Assembly (NCBI GenBank): GCA_946811695.1
Contig: OX328126.1
Span: forward strand, 83,728,036-83,792,035
Reading direction: 5' to 3'
From: Gonocerus acuteangulatus
Lineage: Eukaryota; Arthropoda; Insecta; Hemiptera; Coreidae
DNA: 64,000 nucleotides
The position numbers and the translations under genes are program-made. The notes below the pieces were generated by a model. The model had not been told where the DNA came from. It was given only the letters and a program-made list of their open reading frames with translations, and did no database searches. Every line of letters starts with the position of its first letter. Position 1 is the stretch's first letter. Positions 1 through 11,147 of this stretch are shown piece after piece.

Positions 1-300
1 TTTTACCAGCCTAAAATTTCAGATTTGGCAAGACTGAGAAATTTTTCTTTGTGTTTCTTTTCAGAATTGTAAGAAATTCATTCTCTTTATTGGGAGAAAT
101 AATTGATGGAAATAATGTTTGTCGGATATTGTTATAAGCAGGCCAGTAGAGTATGATGTGGTATACGGATTCTTCAGCTGTATTATTTCATAGAGTACAC
201 AAGGTTCTGGGGTTGATGGTGTATTTGATGGACTTGGAGGATGTTCTTAGTTGGAAAATTATTTTGAGACCAGGAAATGCAGGTCTTGTAACAAATAGTT
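1..300 (-). pseudogene. LINE C-terminal relic (zinc-knuckle region)
   Basis: Read on the minus strand, roughly positions 210 to 20 encode a stretch with residues EESVYHIILYWPAYNNIR followed by QTLF. This resembles the Cys/His tail found after the reverse transcriptase or RNase H domain of many non-LTR retrotransposons, where the pattern is C-x2-C, then a glutamate-rich stretch, then H-x4-C-P. An in-frame stop lies just upstream and one cysteine position reads Y, so it is not functional. The rest of the element lies outside the window. The family cannot be decided from so little sequence. Confidence 0.4.
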
Positions 301-330
301 TTGAGCAACGCCGGGGGCTATTTATATGAA

Positions 331-740
331 ACTAGCTGTTACCCAGCGTGCCATGCTACACCTACTTTCTGAATCTAGAAAAGCAATATTAAATTAGAAA
401 CCAAATAAGTAACATTAAAATCTAATAATGCAAATCTGTAACTATTTGGGTTCATAGTTTCGAACCCGTGACCTCCGAACTGTGAGTCCTAGACGACTTT
501 GACCTAGCCTATGAATCTCCCTAAATCAAGACCTACATGTTAACCAAGTTTGATCAAAATCGGTGGAACTGCTTGGATTTGTATAAGGAACAAATATAAA
601 GACAGACCGCTGTTAGACGTTTTTGACCTAGCCTATGACACTCCCCGTATCAAGACCTACCTGCGTCCCTAGTTTGGTCAAAATCGGTCAAACGGTGTGG
701 ATTTTTGTAAGGAACAAACAGATAAACAGACAGACACGTG

Positions 741-776
<36 letters not shown>
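331..776 (-). repeat. Dispersed repeat with ctagctgttaccc end and (TA)n tract
   Basis: The stretch starts with the phrase aaactagctgttacccagc and ends in a (TA)n run at about 745-775. Between them are phrases such as tttgatcaaaatcggt, caagacctac and ggaacaaacagataaac. A related copy in the other orientation lies at 38675-39275. Seen directly: the shared end phrases and internal phrases. The superfamily is not resolved; similar ends occur on several non-autonomous invertebrate repeats. Confidence 0.55.
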
Positions 777-779
<3 letters not shown>

Positions 780-999
780 TAATTGAAAGTTGACTTATGT
801 TTTTTGGAGAAAAAATCGTTATTTACTAAATTATTTTTCTGTTTAATTATTAGTGCTATCAGATATTTTTCAGTAGGTAATGTTAAGATTTTACTTTAGC
901 CAGGTATTATAAAAATCAACGTCATAAGAAATTATTTATGCTGAGATACACTACTATTTAGACGGTTTATTATTCGGCACAAGAGGAACGATTCCAAAA

Positions 1000-2423
1000 G
1001 CCACTAGTGACATCCTTGAAACAGTAGATACAAACAAGCTAGCTAGCCACTAGTGACTTCCTTGAAACACTAGACACAAACAAGCTAGCTAGCCACTAGT
1101 GACTTCCTTGAAACACTGGGACTAGATACAAACAAGCTAGCTAGCCACTAGTGACATCCTTGAAACACTGGGACTAGATACAAACAAGCTAGCTAGCCAC
1201 TAGTGACTTCCTTGAAACACTAGATACAAACAAGCTAGCTAGCCACTAGTGACTTCCTTGAAACACTAGATACAAACAAGCTAGCTAGCCACTAGTGACT
1301 TCCTTGAAACACTGGGACTAGATACAAACAAGCTAGCTAGCCACTAGTGACATCCTTGAAACACTGGGACTAGATACAAACAAGCTAGCTAGCCACTAGT
1401 GACTTCCTTGAAACACTGGGACTAGATACAAACAAGCTAGCTAGCCACTAGTGACTTCCTTGAAACACTAGATAGAAACAAGCTAGCTAGCCACTAGTGA
1501 CTTCCTTGAAACACTAGATACAAACAAGCTAGCTAGCCACTAGTGACTTCCTTGAAACACTAGATAGAAACAAGCTAGCTAGCCACTAGTGACTTCCTTG
1601 AAACACTGGGACTAGATACAAACAAGCGAGCTAGCCACTAGTGACATCCTTGAAACACTGGGACTAGATACAAACAAGCTAGCTAGCCACTAGTGACTTC
1701 CTTGAAACACTGGGACTAGATACAAACAAGCTAGCTAGCCACTAGTGACTTCCTTGAAACACTAGATAGAAACAAGCTAGCTAGCCACTAGTGACTTCCT
1801 TGAAACACTAGATACAAACAAGCTAGCTAGCCACTAGTGACTTCCTTGAAACACTGGGACTAGATACAAACAAGCTAGCTAGCCACTAGTGACATCCTTG
1901 AAACACTGGGACTAGATACAAACAAGCTAGCTAGCCACTAGTGACTTCCTTGAAACACTGGGACTAGATACAAACAAGCTAGCTAGCCACTAGTGACTTC
2001 CTTGAAACACTAGATAGAAACAAGCTAGCTAGCCACTAGTGACTTCCTTGAAACACTAGATACAAACAAGCTAGCTAGCCACTAGTGACTTCCTTGAAAC
2101 ACTAGATAGAAACAAGCTAGCTAGCCACTAGTGACTTCCTTGAAACACTAGATACAAACAAGCTAGCTAGCCACTAGTGACTTCCTTGAAACACTGGGAC
2201 TACATACAAACAAGCTAGCTAGCCACTAGTGACTTCCTTGAAACACTGGGACTAGATACAAACAAGCTAGCTAGCCACTAGTGACTTCCTTGAAACACTG
2301 GGACTAGATACAAACAAGCTAGCCAACCACTAGTGACTTCCTTGAAACACTGGGACTAGATACAAACAAGCTAGCTAGCCACTAGTGACTTCCTTGAAAC
2401 ACTAGATACAAACAAGCTAGCTA
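1000..2423. repeat. Minisatellite of 29 units, 46 and 52 bp, with higher-order pattern
   Basis: Twenty-nine head-to-tail units begin with gccactagtgac and end with caagctagcta. Fourteen units are 46 bp and fifteen are 52 bp; the only length difference is a 6-base gggact insertion after aaacact. This sums to exactly 1424 bp, the array length. Further variants (acatcc for acttcc, gataga for gataca) are distributed non-randomly. A block of long, long with acatcc, long, short with gataga, short with gataca recurs at least three times, giving a 248-bp higher-order unit. Each junction holds the palindrome GCTAGCTAGC. No reading frame of interest is present. Confidence 0.95.
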
Positions 2424-3949
2424 GCCTCGCAGAAACAATGCTAATTGATTCCCTGGGGATTCTCAGCTATCAGATTTATGGGAGCTGAACAGCTGCTTAT
2501 AATTCTTTCCAAGATTATTTTTGTCTTGTAATTATGTAGCTTTACTCCTGTCCTGTTCTTAGTAACTCCTGCGTGACGTACGTTTCAAACTTAAGGTAAG
2601 AAATCTAGCTTCTCTAGATTTCTCAGAGTTAATGCCTGAGAAGCCATTACCTTAGGGCAAGAGAAATAGCGAGGGAGAAATAGAGGAAGAACGATATTCC
2701 TCAAATATGGAATTTTAAGGAATCCGAGAGTATTTCACTCTCACTACTCCACTATCACTTTAAACGGTGGCTAGATAATTGTGCCATCCGGAGAGGTTTT
2801 TAAGCTGTTTTTCTCGCTCTAGATGGAAGTGGCGGGGAGAAAGTGGCTTTCAAATTAATTCCAGCGAGCTTCTTCATGACTTCCAATCATATTTTTAAAG
2901 GATATTTATGAAAGAAAATCAAAATTCCAACGTAGATTTATATAAAATTCTTCAATTGAGCTGTCTAGAATGAATGTACTGTAGGTCACTCTAATTAAGT
3001 TTTGAGTAATTATAGCTTTTGAGGAACAACCAGTTACAAAATCTGGGTTAAATATCTTGCACTGATAATCGAATTTATTGTGTGTTCAATTTTGTAAAGG
3101 CTCATATTTTATTACTATATTATTTTATTTTCATATAACATCTATTCTGGCTCTATTATACAGAGTGACTTACAGAACTCTCAATCAGATATATACAAGT
3201 CAGGATATTGGAAGAGACAGGGCGAATCTGAAAAATAGATTTTCTTTTCCTGAGTCAGAAAGTTTTTTCTGGTTCACATTTAGTTCTCTCACTGTTTCAA
3301 ATATAAGAGCATGGTACTATCATCTATGAAAAATTCAATGTCCGATTTCAAGGGTGAATTCCGGATCTGGAACTCCCCTCCTATCATTTTATTAGCCATA
3401 AATAACTAGTAAAAAGTATAATTATGTCATAGAATTTTAATTGCATACTTTTTCAATGAGGTTTATGAATCAGCATTCCATAGAGTAAACATTCGACTTT
3501 GCTATCCTGAAGCATTTTTAGAACTTTTACTTCGATTCCCCAACACCCGGATTTCGTGATTCGCCCTTTCTATTCCATGGTTCTAAACTGACTTCATGCC
3601 AGTGACGACGGACTCAACCAACAGGTATGACAACATTTAAGTTTAACATTATATATTAGTAAATATAATGACAATTTTTGTTAAATACAAAGATAATTCA
3701 ATTCCTCAATATACCAATTATGGTCAAGACCAGATATTTCACTTAAATTTTAGAAATTGTATTGGGAAAGTTAATTATTGTTTTAATTACCTCAGAAAAT
3801 AAATCTCACAGAGAAGCTTAAAAACTTAAAATCTTATGGAATCTTGCGTAGACAGAATATTCAAAACTACTACAAAAACGTGTTTCGCATTTTTAACTTT
3901 GCAATATGCATTTCTTTGACTATATTAGACATTCAATCACAGGTTATTA
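2424..3949. other. Unassigned AT-rich DNA
   Basis: No repeat family, RNA gene or convincing coding segment was recognised. The short open frame at 3078-3329 has a composition typical of random AT-rich DNA and no known motif. Confidence 0.5.
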
Positions 3950-4205
3950 AATCAGCCACGTAACAGACAACGAGAGCCCACAAGGGAAGATACTGCAGAG
4001 GTATCTAATTCTTCGCCATACAGAACACTAGAAAGATAGTGTGGTCAGTACTATGCTTGGGTGGCCAGATTTCCCCTCTATTTAGGTATCGAGTAATTAA
4101 AGTCTGTGTGGGACTGTCTGGGCCGTACGGCAACATTTGAAGATAATATCTTTAGTGCGCGCCCGAGTTTCGAACTCAGCCCTTCTAGAATACGAAAAGA
4201 GTGCT
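3950..4205 (-). mobile_element. SINE, second tRNA-like family, diverged copy
   Basis: On the minus strand the segment reads a B-box-like gagttcgaaactcgg, then the phrases agcatagtactgaccacac, tctttctagtgt, agatacctctgcagtatc and gggctctcgt. The same order is present in the copies at 44648-45010 and 58794-59104. The A-box half is missing or too diverged to see. Being present in three copies in both orientations makes an interspersed element the best reading. Confidence 0.65.
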
Positions 4206-5390
4206 CTTCCCTGAGCCTATCTCGTCCTCCAATCATAGCCCATATAAATCATTAACCAAGAAATGTTTTCATACAGTCATTTTAATTAGGATAGTTATAA
4301 ACATATTCATGGTCATCTAATTATCAAATCACTACTTCTAAAAAAGATCTGTACAGGTTTTTGTTGTTTATCATATTTTTAAATCTAAATCAGAAAACAA
4401 TGAACTTGCCATGATTCAGTTCTGGAACTATTATCGGGCAATACCACTGAGACTCATACTATCAGTGACTCTTAAGAAAGAATAGAAACATACTATTTAA
4501 TAGAAGTTTGTGGCACTCTCAGAACACCTGTAAGTACATCTGTTATTGGAAACTTGTTTTTGTCCTAGATTCTGCAACACCTGATTTACCTAATATTTTC
4601 CATCATGAAAATCTTATTAGTGATATATTCTGGGAGCCATTATTTTAATGAAACCTCATATTTTTGGTGAGATTTGAAGACAGCTGGCAACCTAAAATCC
4701 CTGCCCTTTCTCAATATTCTGTATTTATTTCTTCCACAATCATACAAACCAAAAATCGGTCTGTTGGGAAAGCTAGATAGAGTCTACCTCCTTCTGAAAT
4801 CAAAGCAAAAATCTCCCATGCGTTTTTCTTCGCTATTTCAAATAAAATTAATGTAAAAGTTCCTGTAAAAATAAGAAATAATATATAATTCATAATAATA
4901 TTTATTATATTTAAAAAAAAAAGGTAAATATGAGAAAACAACGCAAAATTATGTAACACTGTAACATATTAAACCTTTTTTTTCTGCTGAAAATAACAAG
5001 TAAATAAAATATATTTAAACAAATATATACAAAATACTTATTTAACAAGATAAAGTATGTTATACATTAAAATGTTCAATAAATTATCTAATCTATGCCT
5101 AAGGTCATATCATAAATTAAAAATAATTTGAAAATCCTAGTATTCTAATTATTTTATTGTAAAACCATGGTGTATTGAAGAGTGCAATTAGTGCATATCT
5201 ACTAATGTGCAGGGTTATTTATTAGTGCACATAGTCTTCATGCCAAGTGCAAATTGTGCATATATATTTGTAAATTAAAATCCCAAGTGCATAAAATGGT
5301 GCAAGATTACATTTATTGTACCCTACCTTTTGGAGTGTCGTTTTTATTTCGTGATTTTTGGAAGACTTTCTTAACAGGTTAATTATTTTA
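4206..5390. other. Unassigned AT-rich DNA
   Basis: Very AT-rich sequence with short A and T runs. Small frames such as 4674-4856 (+) and 4711-4959 (-) overlap each other and show no motif. Nothing else was recognised. Confidence 0.5.
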
Positions 5391-5447
5391 TGTCGGCGCT
5401 TATAGCCTAGGTGCACACGCGGCGTAAAAAAAAAAAAAAATAAAAAA
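5391..5447 (+). repeat. Orphan SINE tail
   Basis: The phrase atgtcggcgcttatagcc followed by aggtgcacacgcggcgt and a long A-rich run matches the 3' end of the tRNA-derived SINEs at 17849 and 45273. No tRNA-like head precedes it. It is either an extremely 5'-truncated SINE or the end of the LINE from which the tail came. Confidence 0.55.
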
Positions 5448-5533
5448 AATAAAAAACTTCGTTGATATCTTTCTGATTTTAATTCAAAATATAGTAATAA
5501 ATAAAAATTGAACGTAAATATGTATTTATAATT

Positions 5534-6136
5534 ATTCTTCAACTTCTAAATATTCTTATCTTCGTGGACGGCGGAAGGTCAACAAATAAAATCTTCAACA
5601 CTCAGTATCACCAACTTTATTTCATCCCTACATGTTTCACACCTTTATTGGTGCCTCTTCAGGGGAAAAAAATTACAAAAATAAAACTTACAGCCTACAC
5701 CTGAGGAGGATAACCTTCCACCAGTACGGCCACGTCTAGAATGATCATGGTCTGAAAGAATATTTTTATTAACTTATTTGACAAAAAGTAAAATTATGTT
5801 TTTATGTTGAAGGTGGGAAGATGCTTTTAATTGTTAGGACTATATTTCTTCTGGAAATTCATTTTTAAACATTTTTAAAGGTATGACATATCGATTATCG
5901 ATCAGCTGTTTATTTTTCGCCATAATGAATTCTTTCAGACCATGATCATTCTAGACGTGGCCGTACTGGTGGAAGGTTATCCTCCTCAGGTGTAGGCTGT
6001 AAGTTTTATTTTTGTAATTTTTTTTTCCCTGAAGAGGAACCAATAAAGGTGTGAAACATGTAGGGATGAAATAAAGTTGGTGATACTGAGTGTTGAAGAT
6101 TTTATTTGTTGACCTTCCGCCGTCCACGAAGATAAG
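5534..6136. mobile_element. Foldback retroelement A with hammerhead-like arms
   Basis: Two arms of about 190-200 bp in inverted orientation (about 5550-5755 and 5935-6140) surround a unique centre. The outer arm ends read tcttatcttcgtggacggcgg and its complement. A 17-bp direct repeat, aatatgtatttataatt, flanks the whole unit at 5517-5533 and 6137-6153. Only the left side has an extra 18 bp between the duplication and the arm. Each arm carries CTGAAGA, a hairpin, GAAAC and ATGTA (minus strand at 5625-5665, plus strand at 6024-6066). Long target duplications argue for target-primed retrotransposition; the inverted arms argue for two pseudo-LTR-like halves. It has no coding capacity. Confidence 0.8.
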
Positions 6137-6153
6137 AATATGTATTTATAATT

Positions 6154-7286
6154 TAGACAGAATTGTATATAAATAAAATTATAAAAGTAGTTAGGAAATC
6201 ATTAAGAAATGAGGATGTTTTGATTTAAAATCAAGAAGCGATTTAGAAATAATTAAGATTTCCTAAGTCAACTCTAGCTTCTGAAGGCAATTTCATAATA
6301 AACACCTTCAAGATTTCCCCCCTAATTTACTTAATAAATTATATTTTATTTCGTTAGATATGTTTATCATCTTGTATTTTATCCTCATGAAAAAAATTGG
6401 TTTATTATTAATGTCAACCGAAGCATTTGTATCATATTTGGACTAAACCTCAGCTATTGAGACACATGTTTAGAATAACAATGTAAAGACAGTCGGGATT
6501 CGGCCATAAAAGTTAATAAAACTGTATTTTTATATAAAAGTGAGTTTCTATGGCTAAAGTTGCTGCTTGAATTTTAATGACTTCCAAACTGGTCAGTAGG
6601 ATCCCTTTTATTTTATTCATACTGTTATTTTTTGTAATATTTTCTTTTAATTCAATCACTAATTGCTACATCTTCTGTAGTCATTTGTTAATATATAATA
6701 TTATGTATATTTATTGTTGTTGGTACAGTCAACTTTTGTATTGAGCCTTGACGAAAGGCTTGAAATGCAAGCAAAAACGGCAGCAACACCGTTATGAAGT
6801 CATAATTTTATCTAAAAATGTACTTTTAATAACTTTTATTCTGTGTTACAATTCATTATAAATATCGAAAAATCTTTTACTAGATGTGTTTGGTCACCAA
6901 TTTGGAAAATTGAAAAACTATTAGTGTTACTAAGAGGCCAAATATTAATTGTGAATATGTTACCTATAACTGTCCCCATCTAAAGAATGTTTCAGTCTGC
7001 TGTCAGAGGAATTATCATTTTCTCCAAACCCCATTTTTGAATTATATAATCAATAATGCCGCCGTGACGATGGACAGCATGGACTCATCATCGCCAAAGC
7101 TAAAGACCTGGACGTGTTTGGATAACATCATGGACTCTGTAACCCTACATCTCTCTGGCTTCAACCTGGATTCTCTCATGTGGCTGTATTACCTGGATCT
7201 CATTGGATCGTCTTGTCACCATTTATTAGTATTTTAATTCATAATTTAATTTTAATTTCCTCCCACTCTTACTCTTACTTTTCTAT
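6154..7286. other. Unassigned DNA upstream of the LINE
   Basis: AT-rich sequence. Positions 6488-6505 contain gtcgggattcggcc, similar to the outer arm of the foldback at 15403. Positions 6742-6775 hold a short hairpin-rich phrase. Positions 7050-7200 are richer in GC and open on the plus strand (7037-7237), with DS- and TL-rich content; this could be the extreme 5' end of the LINE that follows, but no motif supports that. Confidence 0.4.
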
Positions 7287-9550
7287 TTTTCCCTATATTT
7301 CGACGTGGATTATGTCTGCCACAGTTTTATTTTACATTGTTTTTACACTCCCCTTTCAGCCTAGCTGGATCCAGGTCTGTCTTGTCCCCTCTATTCACTG
7401 TAAAGCATCTTCTTACTATTTTTTCCTATATTTCGACGTGGATTATGTCTGCCACAGTTTTATTTTACATTGTTTTTACACTCCCCTTTCAGTCTAGTTG
7501 GATCCTTGTCTGTCTTGTCCCCTCTATTCACTGTAAAGCATCTTCTTACTATTTTTTCCTATATTTCGACGTGGATTATGTCTGCCACAGTTTTATTTTA
7601 CATTGTTTTTACACTTCCCTTTCAGTCTAGTTGGATCCTGGTCTGTCTTGTCCCCTCTATTCACTGTAAAGCATCTTCTTACTATTTCTTCCTATATTTC
7701 GACGTGGATTATGTCTGCCACAGTTTTATTTTACATTGTTTTTACACTCCCCTTTCAGCCTAGTTGGATCCTGGTCTGTCTTGTCCCCTCTATTCACTGT
7801 AAAGCGTCTTCTTACTATTTTTTCCTATATTTCGACGTGGATAATGTCTGCCACAGTTTTATTTTACATTGTTTTTACACTTCCCTTTCAGCCTAGTTGG
7901 ATCCTGGTCTGTCTTGTCCCCTCTATTCACTGTAAAGCGTCTTCTTACTATTTTTTCCTATATTTCGACGTGGATTATGTCTGCCACAGTTATATTTTAC
8001 ATTGTTTTTACACTTCCCTTTCAGCCTAGTTCGATCCTGGTCTGTCTTGTCCCCTCTATTCACTTTAAAGCGTCTTCTTACTATTTTTCCCTATATTTCG
8101 ACGTGGATTATGTCTGCCACAGTTTTATTTTACATTGTTTTTACACTCCCCTTTCAGACTAGTTGGATCCTGGTCCGTGTTGTCCCCTCTATTCACTGTA
8201 AAGCGTCTTCTTACTATTTTTTCCTATATTTCGACGTGGATTATGTCTGCCACAGTTTTATTTTACATTGTTTTTACACTCCCCTTTCAGCCTAGCTGGA
8301 TCCTGGTCTGTCTTGTCCCCTCTATTCACTGTAGAGCGTCTTCTTACTATTTTTTCCTATATTTCGACGTGGATTATGTCTGCCACAGTTTTATTTTACA
8401 TTGTTTTTACACTCCCCTTTCAGCCTAGTTGGATCCTGGTCTGTCTTGTCCCCTCTATTCACTGTAAAGCGTCTTCTTACTATTTTTTCCTATGTTTCGA
8501 CGTGGATTATGTCTGCCACAGTTTTATTTTACATTGTTTTTACACTTCCCTTTCAGCCTAGTTGGATCCTGGTCTGTCTTGTCCCCTCTATTCACTGTAA
8601 AGCGCCTTCTTACTATTTTTCCCTATATTTAGACGTGGATTATGTCTGCCACAGTTTTATTTTACATTGTTTTTACACTCCCCTTTCAGCCTAGTTGGAT
8701 CCTGGTCCGTCTTGTCCCCTCTATTCACTGTAAAGCGTCTTCTTACTATTTTTTCCTATGTTTCGACGTGGATTATGTCTGCCACAGTTTTATTTTACAT
8801 TGTTTTTACACTTCCCTTTCAGCCTAGTTGGATCCTGGTCTGTCTTGTCCCCTCTATTCACTGTAAAGCGTCTTCTGACTATTTTTTCCTATATTTCGAC
8901 GTGGATTATGTCTGCCACAGTTATATTTTACATTGTTTTTACACTCCCCTTTCACCCTAGTTGGATCCTGGTCTGTCTTGTCCCCTCTATTGACTGTAAA
9001 GCGTCTTCTTACTATTTTTTCCTATGTTTCGACGTGGATTATGTCTGCCACAGTTTTATTTTACATTGTTTTTACACTCCCCTTTCAGTCTAGTTGGATC
9101 CTGGTCTGTCTTGTCCCCTCTATTCACTGTAAAGCGTCTTCTTACTATTTTTTCCTATATTTCGACGTGGATTATGTCTGCCACAGTTTTATTTTACATT
9201 GTTTTTACACTCCCCTTTCAGCCTAGTTGGATCCTGGTCTGTCTTGTCCCCTCTATTCACTGTAAAGCGTCTTCTTACTATTTTTTCCTATATTTCGACG
9301 TGGATAATGTCTGCCACAGTTTTATTTTACATTGTTTTTACACTCCCCTTTCAGCCTAGTTGGATCCTGGTCTGTCTTGTCCCCTCTATTCACTGTAAAG
9401 CGTCTTCTTACTATTTTTCCCTATATTTCGACGTGGATTATGTCTGCCACAGTTTTATTTTACATTGTTTTTACACTCCCCTTTCAGCCTAGTTGGATCC
9501 TGGTCTGTCTTGTCCCCTCTATTCACTGTAAAGCGTCTTCTTACTATTTT
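7287..9550 (+). repeat. LINE 5' monomer array, 17 x 133 bp
   Basis: The landmark cgacgtggat recurs every 133 bp from 7301 to 9429, seventeen times. Units differ by a few substitutions each (for example cctgg/ccttg and atatttc/atgtttc) and no length changes were noticed. Because 133 is not a multiple of three, every unit is open in overlapping 97-codon frames; these are a by-product and not genes. The array directly abuts the endonuclease ORF. Tandem promoter monomers upstream of a LINE are known from mouse L1; a promoter role here is inferred from position only. Confidence 0.9.
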
Positions 9551-10250
9551 TTCTCTTTCTGTACCAATGTTACTGTCTTTCTTTTCTCGTCTCTTATGAC
9601 TAATATTCTTGCAGCTTGTCATGGTAACGCCCTGTCCCTTTTCGCCCACTATACAGAGTTCACTATCCACTTCCATGACACATCCTATCACCTTATTGCT
9701 ATTTCCGAATCCTGGCTCAAACCCTATATCCCTTCCTCTGCTGTTTCTCTTCCTAATCACGCCCTCCTCATCATGATAGAGAAGACCGTGTTGGTGGCGG
9801 GGTCGCTGTATACGTGCACGGTAGCCTCCGCTCCCGCATCCTTCGAATTTCACCCTCTCTGGGCCATCCTCGCATAGAGTATCTTTTTGCAGAAGTATCC
9901 TCTTCATCCTCTCGTATCCTTGTGGTAGTAGTTTACCGTCCTCCCAACACGCCTTTCGAGCACGATTTTGAAGATCTTCTTCTAGAACTTATTCCTTCCT
10001 ATGCTCACACCATCCTAACCGGGGACCTAAATATCCACTTCCTGTCTAATTCCCCTGATAAGCGTTTCATTGAATCCCTCACCTCCTCCCTAGGGCTATA
10101 CGTAGTCCCATTCTCACCTACTCACCACACCTCTACTTCTAATACCCTTCTCGACTACTTCCTTGTTGACTCTCTCACCTTCTATCCTCCTCCCAGTATC
10201 CGGTTCCATTCCTTTCAGCACATGATCTTATTTCCATATCCTATAACATC
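9551..10250 (+). pseudogene. LINE apurinic-type endonuclease domain, frameshifted
   Basis: The frame that leaves the last monomer gives SYHLIAISESWLKPYIPS, the beginning of an exonuclease/endonuclease/phosphatase fold with the catalytic glutamate in the SESWL motif. After a frameshift near 9780 the next frame continues with DRVGGGVAVYVHGS, then VVVVYRPPNTPF, LTGDLNIHF and LLDYFLVDS. A second shift near 10215 moves to a frame reading SISYNI. These are the usual endonuclease landmarks in the right order. The domain nicks target DNA to prime reverse transcription. Two shifts make this copy inactive. Confidence 0.85.
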
Positions 10251-11132
10251 CGAATGCCCTCTTTTATCCCTAAAACCATATCCTCTCGAAACCTCAGCTC
10301 TCTTACCTTTGAATCCCTCGAGCTTGACTTATCTGCAGTAGATTGGTCACTCATTCATTCCTATCCCTCCATTGATGCCAAAGTCGATTTCCTAACCTCT
10401 AACCTCCTTGCCATCCTTGATAAACATGCTCCTGTTAAGACTATCCTCGCTCGCCGTCCCCCTGCTCCTTGGCTCACTCCCGAAATTAAAGAAATGATGA
10501 GAAGATGTGATGCTGCAAGACGACGATCAATCCGTACTGGACACCCAGAGGACCTGAAGACCCACAAATCACTCCGAAACTTCACTCAATCCACCCTTCG
10601 CCGCGCTCGTTCCCAGTATTACCAGACCTCCCTCTCCTCAGATTCCGACTCCCGTTCCCTCTGGAACACCCTTCGTAGCCTTTCCCTCGCCAAGACTAAA
10701 CCCACTCCCGCTATCCATGTTACACCCGACGAGCTGAATACCCATTTCAGTGCCGTCTCCTCCTCAACTACTCCTTCCACGCCCTTTGTTCCTTCTAATC
10801 CCTTTAACTCCGATAATTTTTATTTCTTTGATATATCACCTTCAGAACTCCTCAAAGCTGTCATGAAATCACGTCCTAAGTCCAAAGGTTCGGACATTAT
10901 ACCCGTTGAGCTTATTAAACTTTCCCTTCCTGTTATCCTACCCCACCTACTCTACATATACAATTATTCTTTGCAAAACTCCGTCTTTCCCACATCATAG
11001 AAGAAAGCAATTGTTCACCCCTTAAACAAAATTCCCAATCCAATTGTTTCCACCGACTTCCGTCCTATTTCTATCCTTTCCAATCTTTCTAAACCACTTG
11101 AACGCCTCATACAATCCCAAATATCCGCCTTT
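10251..11132 (+). pseudogene. LINE linker and N-terminal reverse transcriptase
   Basis: This frame covers a basic linker (APWLTPEIKEMMRRCDAARR) typical of the endonuclease-RT connector. The first RT blocks follow: SKGSDIIPVELIKLS, then an amber stop at 10998-11000 in place of an expected tryptophan, then KKAIVHPLNKIPNP, STDFRPISILSNLSKPLERL. The frame runs straight into the target duplication of the inserted LINE. If the insert is skipped, the same frame continues at 12262, which shows that the two segments were one gene. Confidence 0.85.
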
Positions 11133-11147
11133 CTACAACCCCGCTTA
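11133..11147. repeat. Target site duplication, left copy (15 bp)
   Basis: The sequence ctacaaccccgctta here is repeated perfectly at 12247-12261. The two copies bracket the inverted LINE insert, and joining them restores the host RT frame. Confidence 0.95.

Noticed and set aside
1000..2423. CRISPR array
   Set aside because: The units are contiguous tandem copies without unique spacers, in an animal-type genome.
6742..6790. Additional ribozyme-like motif (ttgacgaaaggcttgaaatgc)
   Set aside because: The first core strand reads TTGACGA instead of CTGANGA, and the stem between the strands would be only three pairs with a one-base loop; too weak to call.
7337..9492. Series of overlapping 97-residue open frames, each beginning MFLHSPFSL
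   Set aside because: They are created by the 133-bp repeat, which is open in all three phases. No single reading frame persists through the array and no protein family is recognisable.
9455..9907. 150-residue open frame on the minus strand
   Set aside because: It is the antisense of the last monomer and the LINE endonuclease, and its residues show no domain.
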